From Ardenticatenales bacterium (GTDB taxonomy: Bacteria; Chloroflexota; Anaerolineae; Promineifilales; Promineifilaceae): 62,872 bases of DNA. Made by a program: the position numbers and the translations under genes. The notes beneath the pieces were generated by a model. The model searched no databases, was not told the DNA's origin, and was given only the letters and a program-made list of their open reading frames with translations. Of this stretch, positions 25,923 through 34,984 are shown one piece after another; the stretch's first letter is position 1, and each line of letters opens with the position of its first letter. The stretch is taken from contig JACKBM010000039.1 in NCBI GenBank assembly GCA_020634575.1, positions 1 to 62,872 on the forward strand, given 5' to 3'.

Positions 25923-26893
25923 TAGAGAATCTCCTTCACGGCAGCGATGACCCGATCTTTGTTGATCAGGGCAAACTGCTCGAGCTGTTGCGAATAGGGC
26001 AAGGGGGCCTGCTTCTGGGCGACCCGCTTGATGGGCGCGTCGATGTAATCAAAGGCATGCTCCTGCAGCTGAGCCGCCACTTCGGCGCCAATGCCGTAAG
26101 TGCCATAGCCTTCCTCGACGATAACCGCCTTGTAAGTCTTCTTGAATGATTCGATGGCCGGCCCCATGTCCAACGGCTGGAGGGCACGGAGGTCGATGAC
26201 TTCAGCCTCGATCCCCTCTTTGGCCAACTCAGCCGCCGCCTCCAGGGAAACCTGTAGCCCCTGAGCGTAGGAAACGATGGTCACATCGGAACCCTCACGT
26301 TTGACGTCGGCTTTATCCAGGGGCAGCACAAATTCTTCTTCCGGTACTTCGCCACGGACCTGGTACAGGGTGTGATGTTCGATGAACATCACCGGATCGT
26401 CAGAACGGATAGCGGCCTTGAGCATCCCCTTGGCATCATAGGGAGTCGCCGGTGAGACAACGCGCAGGCCGGGGAAATGGGCAAAAATGACATCCGGCGT
26501 GTGGCTATGGGTCGCGCCCAACTGCCGGCCGCCGCCGCCCGGCGCCCGGAAAACAACCGGGCATTTAATCTTGCCGCCAAACATGTAATGAACCTTGGCG
26601 GCATGGTTGACGATGGCGTCAAAAGCAACGAAAGCGAAGTTGATGGTCATAAACTCGGCTACCGGCCGGAGCCCATTCATCGCCGCACCAGTGGCAGCAC
26701 CGCCAATCACCATCTCGGAAATCGGCGTGTCGCGCACCCGGCGCTCGCCAAATTCGTCATGAAAACCGCGGGTGACCGCATACGTACCACCCCAAACACC
26801 AACTTCTTCCCCCATGATGAAGACATTTTCATCACGGATCATTTCTTCACGCAGGGCATCGGTAATCGCCTGCCGCATTGTAATTCTGGCCAT
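25922..26893 (-). CDS. pdhB: Pyruvate dehydrogenase E1 component, beta subunit
   Basis: 323 residues, usual length. Opens ITMRQAITDALREEMIRDENVFIMGEEVG, then GAAMNGLRPVAEFMTINFAFVAFD, RAPGGGGRQLGATHSH and the C-terminal transketolase domain (EVIDLRALQPLDM, VEEGYGTYGIGAEVAAQL). With E1alpha it binds thiamine diphosphate and decarboxylates pyruvate. Fourteen bases separate it from E1alpha and it overlaps E2 by one base, a tight operon. Confidence 0.95.
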   Translation of the reverse strand: MARITMRQAITDALREEMIRDENVFIMGEEVGVWGGTYAVTRGFHDEFGERRVRDTPISEMVIGGAATGAAMNGLRPVAEFMTINFAFVAFDAIVNHAAKVHYMFGGKIKCPVVFRAPGGGGRQLGATHSHTPDVIFAHFPGLRVVSPATPYDAKGMLKAAIRSDDPVMFIEHHTLYQVRGEVPEEEFVLPLDKADVKREGSDVTIVSYAQGLQVSLEAAAELAKEGIEAEVIDLRALQPLDMGPAIESFKKTYKAVIVEEGYGTYGIGAEVAAQLQEHAFDYIDAPIKRVAQKQAPLPYSQQLEQFALINKDRVIAAVKEIL

Positions 26894-26907
26894 GAGTCTC
26901 TATACCC

Positions 26908-27867
26908 CTAATCTTCCACGTAAATGTGGTCGTAAAGCGTGTCAAATGACGGGAACGGTGACTCTTCAGCGAATTTGACCGCGGTGGCCACCTCTTCCTC
27001 TACCTGCGCGTCAATCACGTCCAATTCTTCCTCGGTCGCGATGCCCTTTTCCTGCATATGGCTAACCAGGAAGCTGATCGGATCCCGCAGCTTGCGCTCT
27101 TCCAACTCTTCCCGGGTCCGGTAACGGAGCGGGTCGCCCATGCTGTGACCTTCATAGCGGTAGGTCATGATCTCCAGGAATTGCGGCCCCTTGCCCTGAC
27201 GAATCCGCTTGAGCGCCTTGCCAACCTCTTCGTGGACTTCAATCACGTTGTTGCCGTCAACGCGCTTGGCCGGGATATCGTACCCTTTCGCCTTGTCCAT
27301 GATCCGCGGCACGGCGGAGGCGCGATTAACCGCTGTCCCCATCCCGTACTCGTTGTTCTCACAGATCCAAAGCACCGGCAACTTCCACACGCCAGACAAA
27401 TTCAGCGATTCATGGAAATACCCGATGTTGGTGGCGCCATCGCCAAAGTAACAAAGGACGGCCGCATCGGAGCCTTTGTATTGTTCGGACAGCCCCAGGC
27501 CAGCCGCCAGCGACAGATGCGCGCCGACGATGCCGTAACCGCCCCAGAAATTCTTTTCCACATCAACCAGGTGCATGGAGCCGCCACGCCCCTTGCTCAC
27601 ACCCGTCGCTTTACCCAGCAGTTCAGCCATCAACTCACCGGTGTCAGCGCCAACAGCAATGCCATGACCATGATCGCGATAAGCCGTGATCACATGATCC
27701 TGATCCATGCGGGCGCCGACTGAACCGACAACCACCGCTTCCTGACCAATATAAAGGTGCAGAAAACCACCGATTTTGCCCTGCTGGTATAGTTCCGAAC
27801 AGGCTTGCTCAAAGCGACGAATGAGTACCATCTGTCGATACCATTCGAGCAGTGTCTCTTTATTCAT
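26908..27867 (-). CDS. pdhA: Pyruvate dehydrogenase E1 component, alpha subunit
   Basis: 319 residues. Signature elements: MVLIRRFEQACSELYQQGKI, YIGQEAVVVG, ITAYRDHGHG, the phosphorylation-loop-like SKGRGGSMH, and the thiamine-diphosphate motif GDGATNIGYFHESLN...ENNEYGMGT (142-177). First gene of the pdhA-pdhB-E2 operon feeding acetyl-CoA into metabolism, including the fatty-acid genes found later in the window. Confidence 0.95.
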   Translation of the reverse strand: MNKETLLEWYRQMVLIRRFEQACSELYQQGKIGGFLHLYIGQEAVVVGSVGARMDQDHVITAYRDHGHGIAVGADTGELMAELLGKATGVSKGRGGSMHLVDVEKNFWGGYGIVGAHLSLAAGLGLSEQYKGSDAAVLCYFGDGATNIGYFHESLNLSGVWKLPVLWICENNEYGMGTAVNRASAVPRIMDKAKGYDIPAKRVDGNNVIEVHEEVGKALKRIRQGKGPQFLEIMTYRYEGHSMGDPLRYRTREELEERKLRDPISFLVSHMQEKGIATEEELDVIDAQVEEEVATAVKFAEESPFPSFDTLYDHIYVED

Positions 27868-28154
27868 TCACATCTCCTACAAGACGAAATTTGTTGTGTT
27901 CTGTGCCGGGCAAGCTGGGCTCGCTGGCTTGGGGCACCTCTATCCAAAGGGGGAAACCCTTTCGACTGCCCCTGGTTACAAAAATAGTCAACATCAAATT
28001 CTCACCTTTCAGGGTGAGCGGTCTGCTTGCGCTAAAATTTGTAACGACGAAGCCCAGCAAGGATGGGATTTTCCCTGCAATTGTCCAGGAAAATAACGGC
28101 ACGCTAGTTTAGCAAATTCATGCCGTCAGGACGAACCGACATCTTCGCTGCGCT
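27868..28154. other. Upstream region of the pdh operon
   Basis: No gene seen. It must hold the pdhA promoter (minus strand), which I could not pin down. It contains nested inverted repeats: CTCACC/GGTGAG (28001-28018) inside a wider TTACAAA/TTTGTAA pair around 27976-28043, and a GGGG/CCC hairpin near 27946. These could be an operator or leader structure. Confidence 0.4.
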
Positions 28155-28258
28155 CAGGATTTATGATTTGGGAATTTAGATTGACGAGGAACTGCATGAC
28201 GAACGCCAGACGCTGCCCATCCTTTCGCAAATCGTAATTCTGAAATCGTAAATCCCTG
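28155..28258. repeat. Dispersed inverted-repeat element, family B, copy 1 (degenerate)
   Basis: Arms of about 30 bases (28155-28183 and 28228-28258) built from GATTTACGATTT-type words, in inverted orientation around a 44-base centre. Related elements lie at 29343-29482 and 38468-38594. It ends right at the stop codon (28259-28261) of the following minus-strand gene. Confidence 0.65.
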
Positions 28259-29266
28259 TCAGCTTACCCGGTTTGGATCAATAATGTATTCCCACCAGTT
28301 GTTGGAAATATGGCCTGTGGTGCCGGTGACATGGGGCAGCCGCGCGTACCACCATTTATGGTGCAGGCGCGTGTCGCCATCACCCCAGTCGCTGCAATCC
28401 ATCACCCGGAAGTTGCCAGTCAGATTGGGGAAGTTTAGCCAATCGTCGGCCCGGCTCTTCACCTTGGTCTGATTGCCCCAGTCATAATCTTTCAGGCTAT
28501 TAGGGGCAAAATGCATCAAGCCAACTTCAGCCTGGCCCGGGTGTGTCTTGTCATATTGGGCAAAACGCTTCCACAAATTGGCTTTGCCTTTCTTGTCCCG
28601 ATAGACATGACGCAGAATTGATTCGGCCCGATGGCCCAGATTCTCCAGCATCTCGCCAACACCACGCTGGTAGTTATAGCCCATGATGATGAAGCGGCGT
28701 TTGGCGGCTTCCGTGCCTTCCAGCGCCGGGGCGTTGCACCAGAACGCGCCTGGTCCTGCCATAATCGACTCATAATAGCCGGCATAGGGAAAGCCCCAAA
28801 GCCAGACTTCGTCGATACGGCCAGCATTGACCTGGGGAATGATGTCGTAGTCACGCAAGATGCGATGATAGTCGACAGCATCCGGGTCATGGAACCCTTT
28901 CTTGGCCTGCCACGCCTTTAGAAATGAGTTGGCATCGTAGGCAAAGCCATCAATTTTGACCGGGAAGCCATCCACTTCAAGATGCTCAACAATCGAGTAA
29001 TTGGCGTAGCCATAGCTGACTTCACGCACATCCTCGATATATTGCTCCATCAATTTATGGACATCATTCCAGCGCAAAACGCGGGACAGCTTGCGGTTGC
29101 CATGCGCAGGCACCTGGGGATCAAAGCAGATCGACAAGACCTTCTTGTGAACTGGCTCCGGCGGCTCCTTGGACGGAGCGACATCCCCTTCCAGGGATTC
29201 CAGGAACTCATCCGCCGTCTCGGCGATCTCCTCCACTGCTTGTTGCAAGAATTTTCTTAAACCCAT
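28259..29266 (-). CDS. Conserved protein of unknown function
   Basis: 335 residues, no signal peptide. The N-terminus is helical and acidic (about 1-35), followed by a compact domain with striking motifs: VWLWGFPYAGYYESIMAGPGA (about 153-173), MGYNYQRGVGEMLENLGHR, YDKTHPGQAEVGLMHFAPNS, DYDWGN and SNNWWEYIIDPN at the C-terminus. The many invariant-looking His, Asp, Trp and Tyr residues suggest an enzyme, perhaps a hydrolase, but I recognise no named family. Flanked by family-B repeats on both sides. Confidence 0.75.
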   Translation of the reverse strand: MGLRKFLQQAVEEIAETADEFLESLEGDVAPSKEPPEPVHKKVLSICFDPQVPAHGNRKLSRVLRWNDVHKLMEQYIEDVREVSYGYANYSIVEHLEVDGFPVKIDGFAYDANSFLKAWQAKKGFHDPDAVDYHRILRDYDIIPQVNAGRIDEVWLWGFPYAGYYESIMAGPGAFWCNAPALEGTEAAKRRFIIMGYNYQRGVGEMLENLGHRAESILRHVYRDKKGKANLWKRFAQYDKTHPGQAEVGLMHFAPNSLKDYDWGNQTKVKSRADDWLNFPNLTGNFRVMDCSDWGDGDTRLHHKWWYARLPHVTGTTGHISNNWWEYIIDPNRVS

Positions 29267-29342
29267 ATCCGTCTCTCTGTTTTGGGGTCGATTTTACCTC
29301 ACACAGGTCATTATAATATGGTAAGGACGCTGTGACGACCTG

Positions 29343-29482
29343 ACGATTTACGATTTACGATTGGGGATTTACGAAGGCCTGAAACGACGATTGCCTGACT
29401 CAGCCCGGTTGATCTGTCAGGATGAAGATAAAAACAACCGCGTTCAGCGTCTCGTAAATCCCAATTCGTAAATCGTAAACCG
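29343..29482. repeat. Dispersed inverted-repeat element, family B, copy 2
   Basis: About 140 bases with 31-32-base terminal inverted repeats (29343-29374 and 29452-29482) of the consensus TTACGATTTACGA-TTGGGATTTACGA. The centre shows no coding potential. A miniature-element-like layout, in the region between two divergent genes. Confidence 0.75.
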
Positions 29483-29516
29483 ATAACGGTTTCCGATCAT
29501 ACAGATGGAGTATAAG

Positions 29517-30503
29517 ATGTCTATAGTTCGTTGGGGTCTAGTTTCGACAGCCAATATTAACCGACGGGTCATTCCCGCCATCCGGGCCTCAAAGCGGGCT
29601 GAGTTGGTGGCGGTGGGCAGCCGGGCGGCGGAGAGTGCCGCAGCGTATGCGGCGGAATGGGGCATTCCCCAGGCATACGGGAGCTACGACGAGTTGCTGG
29701 CCGCGCCGGATGTCGATGCCGTTTACATCAGCCTGCCCAACACGATGCACGCCGAGTGGACGATCAAAGCGCTGGAAGCGGGCAAACATGTGTTGTGCGA
29801 AAAGCCATTCGCCATCAACCTGGACGAGGTCGATGCGATGATCGCGGCGGCGGGGCGTACCGGCCGGATCCTCGCCGAGGCGTTCATGTACCGCCACCAT
29901 CCCCAGACTAAAACCGTGCTGGATTGGGTCCGCAGCGGCAAACTGGGCGAGATCAAGCTGGTGCGCGCCCTCTTCAGTTTCATGATCAGCGGCGAGGCCA
30001 ACATCCGCTTGCAGCCCCACCTGGCCGGCGGCTCCCTGTGGGATGTCGGCATCTACCCGGTCAGCTTCGCCCAGGCGGTAATGGGCGGCGCCCCGACCCA
30101 CGTCTCCGCTTTCCAGACGATCGGCAAGAGCGGCGTGGACGTTTTCTTTAACGGCAGTATGAAATACGCCAACGGCGGCCAGGCCCAGATCGTCTCCGCT
30201 TTCAACATGCCTTTCCAGACGAGTGCCGAGGTCATCGGCAGCGCCGGCCGGCTTTATCTGAACCGGCCGTTTGTCAGCCTGGATCAGAACCGGCAGCTCA
30301 TTTTCGAGGATGAAAGTGGCCGCACCGAGCCGATAGCCGTCGAACCGGAATATCTGTATCAGGGCGAGATTGAAGATATGAATGCGGCCATTCTGGACGG
30401 TGCCACACCTTATCTGACCCTGGCGGAGACCCGCGATCATGTCAAAACCTTGCTGGCGCTTTACCAGGCCGCGGAAACAGGCAATAACATTTCCCTGGCT
30501 TAA
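29517..30503 (+). CDS. Gfo/Idh/MocA-family oxidoreductase
   Basis: 328 residues from ATG 29517 (GGAG six bases upstream; an in-frame ATG at 29505 is less likely). N-terminal Rossmann domain (VRWGLVSTANINRRVIPAI) with the diagnostic EKP at 95-97 (HVLCEKPFAI) and the C-terminal alpha/beta substrate domain (AGGSLWDVGIYPVSFAQ). Such enzymes oxidise or reduce sugars and sugar derivatives with NAD(P). Substrate unknown; the sugar-related genes nearby fit. Confidence 0.9.
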   Translation: MSIVRWGLVSTANINRRVIPAIRASKRAELVAVGSRAAESAAAYAAEWGIPQAYGSYDELLAAPDVDAVYISLPNTMHAEWTIKALEAGKHVLCEKPFAINLDEVDAMIAAAGRTGRILAEAFMYRHHPQTKTVLDWVRSGKLGEIKLVRALFSFMISGEANIRLQPHLAGGSLWDVGIYPVSFAQAVMGGAPTHVSAFQTIGKSGVDVFFNGSMKYANGGQAQIVSAFNMPFQTSAEVIGSAGRLYLNRPFVSLDQNRQLIFEDESGRTEPIAVEPEYLYQGEIEDMNAAILDGATPYLTLAETRDHVKTLLALYQAAETGNNISLA

Positions 30504-30612
30504 AACGACTTAGGCAATGAGTGCATGGCGGCCCGGACGGGGTGCGTAACAGCTAGCCCCTGGCCCGTTTACTCGGTAAACTTCAACATCCAAACAAACG
30601 GGAAACAGACTG

Positions 30613-31503
30613 TTGTTACTAGCCTTACTTAAAACGATGCGGCCGCGGCAGTGGCCAAAGAATGTTTTTGTCTTTGTGGCGCTGGTGTTTGATGGCAAAT
30701 TGGTGCTGCAAGCGCTTGGCACCATTGAGCGTGTCTTCACTGCCTTTGTCCTTTTCTGCCTGATCTCCAGCGCCGTCTACATCATGAACGATCTGGCCGA
30801 TATTGAGGAAGATCGGCTGCATCCGAAGAAGAAGTTTCGGCCGTTACCGGCCGGTGATCTGCCCATCCCCGTCGCCCGCATTGCCATGATTGTTTTTGGC
30901 TTTGGTAGCCTGGGGCTTTCCTTCTATCTCGACCAGGTCTGGGGCACCAATCTCTTTATCATCCTGCTGACCTATACCCTGCTTCAGATTGCCTACACGC
31001 TCTACCTGAAGCGGATTGTTCTGCTGGATGTGTCCGCTGTGGCCGCCGGCTTTGTCCTGCGGGTCGCTGCTGGCGTCGCCATGTTTGACGAGACCCGGTT
31101 TTCCCCCTGGCTCTATCTCTGTATTGCCTTGCTCTCCCTCTTCCTGGTCCTGGGCAAGCGCCGTCACGAGCTGATCATCCTGGGCGAGGACGCCGCCCGC
31201 CATCGTTCTATCCTGGCGGAATACACCATTGGTTTTCTTGATCAGCTCATCATGATCGTCACCACCAGCGCCATTGTCTCTTATAGCCTCTACACCTTCC
31301 TGGCAGAGGGGCTGCCGGAAGACAATCTGATGATGCTGACCATTCCCTTCGCCGCCTACGCCCTGTTCCGCTGGCTCTATCTCATGTACGTTCAGGGCAA
31401 AGGGGGCGCCCCCGAGGATCTCGCCCTCGAAGATCGCCCCCTGCAAATCACCTCGCTGCTCTTCGTGCTGATGGTGATATTCGTTCTCTACATCGCCAAA
31501 TAG
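30613..31503 (+). CDS. UbiA-family prenyltransferase, decaprenyl-phosphate phosphoribosyltransferase-like
   Basis: 296 residues from TTG 30613, eight or nine membrane segments. The start RPRQWPKNVFVFVALVFDGKL and the metal-binding NDLADIEEDRLHPKKKFRPLP (59-79; NDxxDxxxD) match the Rv3806c/DPPR-synthase branch of UbiA rather than quinone-type enzymes. These transfer phosphoribose from PRPP to a polyprenyl phosphate, the first step to polyprenyl-phospho-arabinose. A terminator-like palindrome begins 10 bases after the stop. Confidence 0.85.
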   Translation: MLLALLKTMRPRQWPKNVFVFVALVFDGKLVLQALGTIERVFTAFVLFCLISSAVYIMNDLADIEEDRLHPKKKFRPLPAGDLPIPVARIAMIVFGFGSLGLSFYLDQVWGTNLFIILLTYTLLQIAYTLYLKRIVLLDVSAVAAGFVLRVAAGVAMFDETRFSPWLYLCIALLSLFLVLGKRRHELIILGEDAARHRSILAEYTIGFLDQLIMIVTTSAIVSYSLYTFLAEGLPEDNLMMLTIPFAAYALFRWLYLMYVQGKGGAPEDLALEDRPLQITSLLFVLMVIFVLYIAK

Positions 31504-31513
31504 CGGCTTAGAG

Positions 31514-31579
31514 TTGGCCGCGAATTGCGCCAATTATCGCGAAGGGAAATTCGTGTCAATTGGCGCAATTCGCGGCCAA
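31514..31579. repeat. Long palindrome, family A, copy 1
   Basis: Perfect 22-base arms (31514-31535 and 31558-31579; arm starts TTGGCCGCGAATTGCGCC) round a 22-base centre that itself contains CGCGAA/TTCG. On the plus strand it runs into TTTTCTTTTTA, so it may double as the terminator of the UbiA-like gene. Relatives at 37293-37351 and 44424-44480. Confidence 0.85.
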
Positions 31580-31587
31580 TTTTCTTT

Positions 31588-33009
31588 TTACGAATCGATG
31601 TCGCCGTACACGGTCTGGCGGATCCGCTCCAGCCGTTCCAGGTACCAATCCAGATTCTCCTGATCCGAGAAGAAATCATCAAACACTGCCAGACCGACGT
31701 CGGCGACCTGCGGGTCGGTATTGAACTCAAAGAGCTGGGTCAGGTGGGGCGCTTCGACGACAAACTGGTAGCCCCGGGCATACAGATCTGACAGGGAGCT
31801 GATGTCTGCCTGGTTGTTGGCAACTAACCGGCCGGTGCCCAGCACATTGCTCGTCTGCCCATCCGGGCTCCCCAGGTAGGTCAGGAACTCTTCAGCCAGG
31901 GCCTGATTGGGCGTGTCTGCCAGCATGTAAGCGCCATAGATGTGGGCGATTTCGCCTCGCGGCACAGCCGGATTAATGATCGGGAAGCTGAAAAAATCGT
32001 ACGTTTCCGGAAAGCCATTGGTATAAGATTCGGACAGCCATTCCCCCAGGAAATACATCGCGGCGTCACCGTTGAAGAGCATGTTGGCCGCCTCATTGTA
32101 GCCCCTTGGCCGGGTGTCAAAGCAGTTATGGGCAAACAGCTCCGCCCATTGCACAAACACCGCCCGCACCCGCTCATCTTGATAGCTGACCTGCCCCGCC
32201 ATCAACTGCTCATGAAATTCCGGCCCATTGAGCCGCATATTGATGATGGTGAAGTAACGGGCCAGCGGCGCTATCCAACCGGAACTGCTAACCGCCAGCG
32301 GCAGGATGTCCGCCGCCGCCAGCGTATCGCAAGCCGCCAGGAGCTCATCCCAGGTCTGGGGCGGCGTCAATCCCTGGGCGGCAAAGAGATCGGTCCGGTA
32401 AAAAACCGGGTTCCACTGAATGGCCTGGGGCACAAAATATTGCTTGCCGTCGATGGTAGCCAGGTCAGCCAGGGCGCCAGGGTACATCTCGGCCCAGCCG
32501 TTGGCTACCCACAGCTGGCTGATATCGGCGATCCGGCCAGCCGCCACATATTGGCGCATCTGCCCCACGATGAAACCACTGCCGACATCTGGCGGCGTTG
32601 AGCTGTTGTCCAGCCGGTTGTAGTAGCCAATCGGCACCGGCCGGCTGTAATAATTGGAAGCCACATGGTCAATCACCAGCCCGGCGTGCAGCGCCATGTA
32701 TTCCGAAAGCATGTCGCGGGTCCAGTTGAGGTGGCCGGCGCCGCCGTGGCCATTCAGGTAGATGAGCGTCGGCGGCGCGGCTGTCTCCGTGGGCGCCGGT
32801 GTCTCGGTGGGCGCGGCGGTGGCGGTCGCGGTGGGCATCTCAGTAGCCGTGGCGGTTGGCGGCAGCGTCGCGGTAGCGGTTGGTGCGGTGGTGGCGGTCG
32901 GCGGCGCCGCTGTGGGTTCAGGCGTAGTCTCCTCCGCAGGGGTTGACTGGCAGGCAGCCAGGCATAACAAAAGAAACAGCAGCGCAGCGCGCCCAGTTAC
33001 TCGTCGCAT
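31588..33009 (-). CDS. ABC transporter substrate-binding lipoprotein (sugar type)
   Basis: 473 residues from ATG 33009 (GAGG site). Signal peptide with lipobox LAAC (Cys20), then an unusually long Thr/Pro/Ala linker (about 24-75), then a family-1 extracellular solute-binding fold: FIVGQMRQYVAAGRIADIS, DGKQYFVPQAIQWNPVFYRTDLFAAQGL and PPQTWDELLAACDTL, and a C-terminal AEEFLTYLGSPDGQ. Such proteins capture oligosaccharides or similar solutes. No permease or ATPase gene is adjacent, so it is an orphan here. Confidence 0.88.
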   Translation of the reverse strand: MRRVTGRAALLFLLLCLAACQSTPAEETTPEPTAAPPTATTAPTATATLPPTATATEMPTATATAAPTETPAPTETAAPPTLIYLNGHGGAGHLNWTRDMLSEYMALHAGLVIDHVASNYYSRPVPIGYYNRLDNSSTPPDVGSGFIVGQMRQYVAAGRIADISQLWVANGWAEMYPGALADLATIDGKQYFVPQAIQWNPVFYRTDLFAAQGLTPPQTWDELLAACDTLAAADILPLAVSSSGWIAPLARYFTIINMRLNGPEFHEQLMAGQVSYQDERVRAVFVQWAELFAHNCFDTRPRGYNEAANMLFNGDAAMYFLGEWLSESYTNGFPETYDFFSFPIINPAVPRGEIAHIYGAYMLADTPNQALAEEFLTYLGSPDGQTSNVLGTGRLVANNQADISSLSDLYARGYQFVVEAPHLTQLFEFNTDPQVADVGLAVFDDFFSDQENLDWYLERLERIRQTVYGDIDS

Positions 33010-33316
33010 CAGATTCCTCATTCTTGGTGGGGCAAAACCCCGGCAGGTTGTAGACAAGAGGTGGCTTGTAGCGGCTGACGCTGAGGAGGGTAAAAGCGGC
33101 AGCCGCTACAGGCCCTGCCGGCAGGCAGGCTTGCCGGCAACCGGGCCAGAGCGGCACCAGGTTGCCCGTTCACGACAAGAGCAGAGGATGTTCGCAGATG
33201 CTCTGTGACCTGTCGCTTTGCACAAGCTGGCCACAGGATGCCGCGAAAGCAGCCTGCCCACAAGGGCCAATTCCTGGTATTATGACGGTGCCAATTTGGG
33301 ATAATTAAGGTGTCAT
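33010..33316. other. Divergent intergenic region with palindromes
   Basis: Lies between the binding protein (minus) and MocR (plus). Contains an 11-bp perfect inverted repeat (TGTAGCGGCTG / CAGCCGCTACA, 33067-33077 with 33100-33110) and GCCGGCA/TTGCCGGC around 33117-33138. A possible -10 (TATTAT, about 33278) precedes mocR. MocR regulators typically bind such divergent regions, but the sites are not assigned. Confidence 0.45.
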
Positions 33317-34840
33317 ATGAGTAACACAGCCCGGATACAGAGTTCTTTTCCGCTGGCGATGGGCCATATTCAGCTGGAACGGGCGGCCACTGCACCGTTG
33401 CATCAGCAGCTCTACGACCAGATTCGGGCGGCGATTCTGTCCCAACGATTGGAACCAGGCAGCCAATTGCCCGCGACCCGGCGTCTGGCGGCCACGTTGG
33501 GGGTATCACGCAACACGGTCATGAACGCCATCGATCAGCTCCACGCCGAAGGTTATCTGGAGTCAAAGGTCGGGGCCGGCACCTTTGTCAGCAGCCAGTT
33601 GCCTGAGGAGCTCCTTGAGGCGCGCAACGCGCCAGTGCCAGACGCCGCGCCGGCGGCCTTGCCCACCAGGACCCTGTCGCAGCGCGGGCAGCGCCTCAAC
33701 CAGGCCCGGAGGTTCCGGCCGGTTCCCCCGGCTCCGACTGCCGAGCCCATCCACTTCGACCCGGGCGTCGCCGCCGCCGACGCCTTCCCTTTTGCGACCT
33801 GGGCCAGACTCCAGCGCCGCTTTTGCCGGGATATCGCCGGCGGTCTGCCCGAAAGCTACCTGGCGCCGGCCGGCTACCAGCCGCTGCGAGAAAGTATTGC
33901 CACTTTCCTCAAAGCCAGCCGGGCTATCGACTGCGCCGCTGAGCAGATCATCATCACCAACGGCAGCCAACAGGCGCTCTACCTGGCGGCCCAGGTCTTG
34001 TTGGATCCCGGCGATGAGGCCCTGGTAGAAGAGCCTGGCTACAATGGCGCCACCATGGCTATTCGCGCCTCCAGCGGTCGCATTATCCCGCTACCGGTAG
34101 ACGACGAGGGAATGTCGATTCAGCTGGCCGGGCCAAAAGCGCCCGGCGCCCGGGTGGCCTTTGTGACCCCATCGCACCAGTTTCCCCTTGGCATCACGAT
34201 GAGTCTGCGCCGGCGCCTGGAGATCCTGACCTGGGCCGAGCAAACTGATGGCTGGATCGTCGAAGATGATTACGACAGTCTCTACCGGTACGAAGGCCAG
34301 CCGCTGGCTGCCCTGCAAGGGCTGGATACGAACCAGCGTGTTCTGTACGTCGGTACCTTCAGCAAGGTGATGTTCCCCGGTCTGCGGCTCGGCTACATCG
34401 TCGTGCCGCCGGACATTGTGGAAGCGTTCCTGGCGATGCGCTCCTGTATCGACCTGCACCCGCCGGCCCCGGCCCAGGCGGTCATGCATCAATTTATCAC
34501 TGAAGGCCATTTTGCCCGCCATCTGCGGCGCATGTTGAATCTTTATGGCGAACGACGTGACCATTTTGTTGCTGCCGCGCAGGCCCAGCTCGGCGACTGG
34601 CTCACACTTGGCCCGAGCGACTCCGGCATGCACATCACCGGGCTTTTTCATGAAATGCTGGATGACGAGGCTGTCTGGCTGGCCGGCCGGCGCCGGGCCA
34701 TCCGCTTCAGCCCACTCTCCCGCCATTTCTACGGGCCACCTACTCTGTCAGGCATCGCCTTCGGCTTCGCCAATCTGCCCCCGGCCACCATCGACCGCGG
34801 CCTCACCCGCCTCGCCGCCGCCATCCGCGAGGTCCGCTAA
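33317..34840 (+). CDS. MocR-family regulator (GntR winged helix fused to aminotransferase)
   Basis: 507 residues. Winged helix about 25-95 (LYDQIRAAILSQRLEPG; LPATRRLAATLGVSRNTV), a linker about 100-135, and a fold-type I aminotransferase domain with YLAPAGYQPLRESIATFL, EEPGYNGA, EDDYDSLYRY and the PLP lysine Lys350 in GTFSKVMFPGLRLGY. PdxR-like members activate vitamin B6 genes; others control GABA or taurine use. Targets are unknown. The stop codon borders the 18-bp tandem array. Confidence 0.93.
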   Translation: MSNTARIQSSFPLAMGHIQLERAATAPLHQQLYDQIRAAILSQRLEPGSQLPATRRLAATLGVSRNTVMNAIDQLHAEGYLESKVGAGTFVSSQLPEELLEARNAPVPDAAPAALPTRTLSQRGQRLNQARRFRPVPPAPTAEPIHFDPGVAAADAFPFATWARLQRRFCRDIAGGLPESYLAPAGYQPLRESIATFLKASRAIDCAAEQIIITNGSQQALYLAAQVLLDPGDEALVEEPGYNGATMAIRASSGRIIPLPVDDEGMSIQLAGPKAPGARVAFVTPSHQFPLGITMSLRRRLEILTWAEQTDGWIVEDDYDSLYRYEGQPLAALQGLDTNQRVLYVGTFSKVMFPGLRLGYIVVPPDIVEAFLAMRSCIDLHPPAPAQAVMHQFITEGHFARHLRRMLNLYGERRDHFVAAAQAQLGDWLTLGPSDSGMHITGLFHEMLDDEAVWLAGRRRAIRFSPLSRHFYGPPTLSGIAFGFANLPPATIDRGLTRLAAAIREVR

Positions 34841-34984
34841 CCTGTCAGGTCGTGGCAACCTGTCAGGTCGTGGCAACCTGTCAGGTCCTGGCAACCTGTC
34901 AGGTCATGGCAACCTGTCAGGTCGTGGCAACCTGTCAGGTCGTGGCAACCTGTCAGGTCGTGGCAACCTGTCAGGTCGTGGCAA
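34841..34984. repeat. 18-bp tandem array, eight units
   Basis: Eight head-to-tail copies of CCTGTCAGGTCGTGGCAA; only units 3 and 4 differ, by one base each. Each unit holds the near-palindrome ACCTGTCAGGT. The array begins at the base after the MocR stop (34838-34840), and the stop of the convergent decarboxylase-like gene (34971-34973) lies inside its last unit. The 18-base period gives a six-residue repeat in any frame. Confidence 0.93.

Noticed and set aside
24858..25925. 355-codon plus-strand frame opposite the E2 gene
   Set aside because: Antisense to a gene with clear lipoyl and acyltransferase motifs; composition is the usual mirrored-codon artefact of GC-rich DNA.
34841..34984. CRISPR array
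   Set aside because: Direct 18-bp units have no unique spacers and no cas genes are nearby; the 181-bp array is likewise tandem without spacers.
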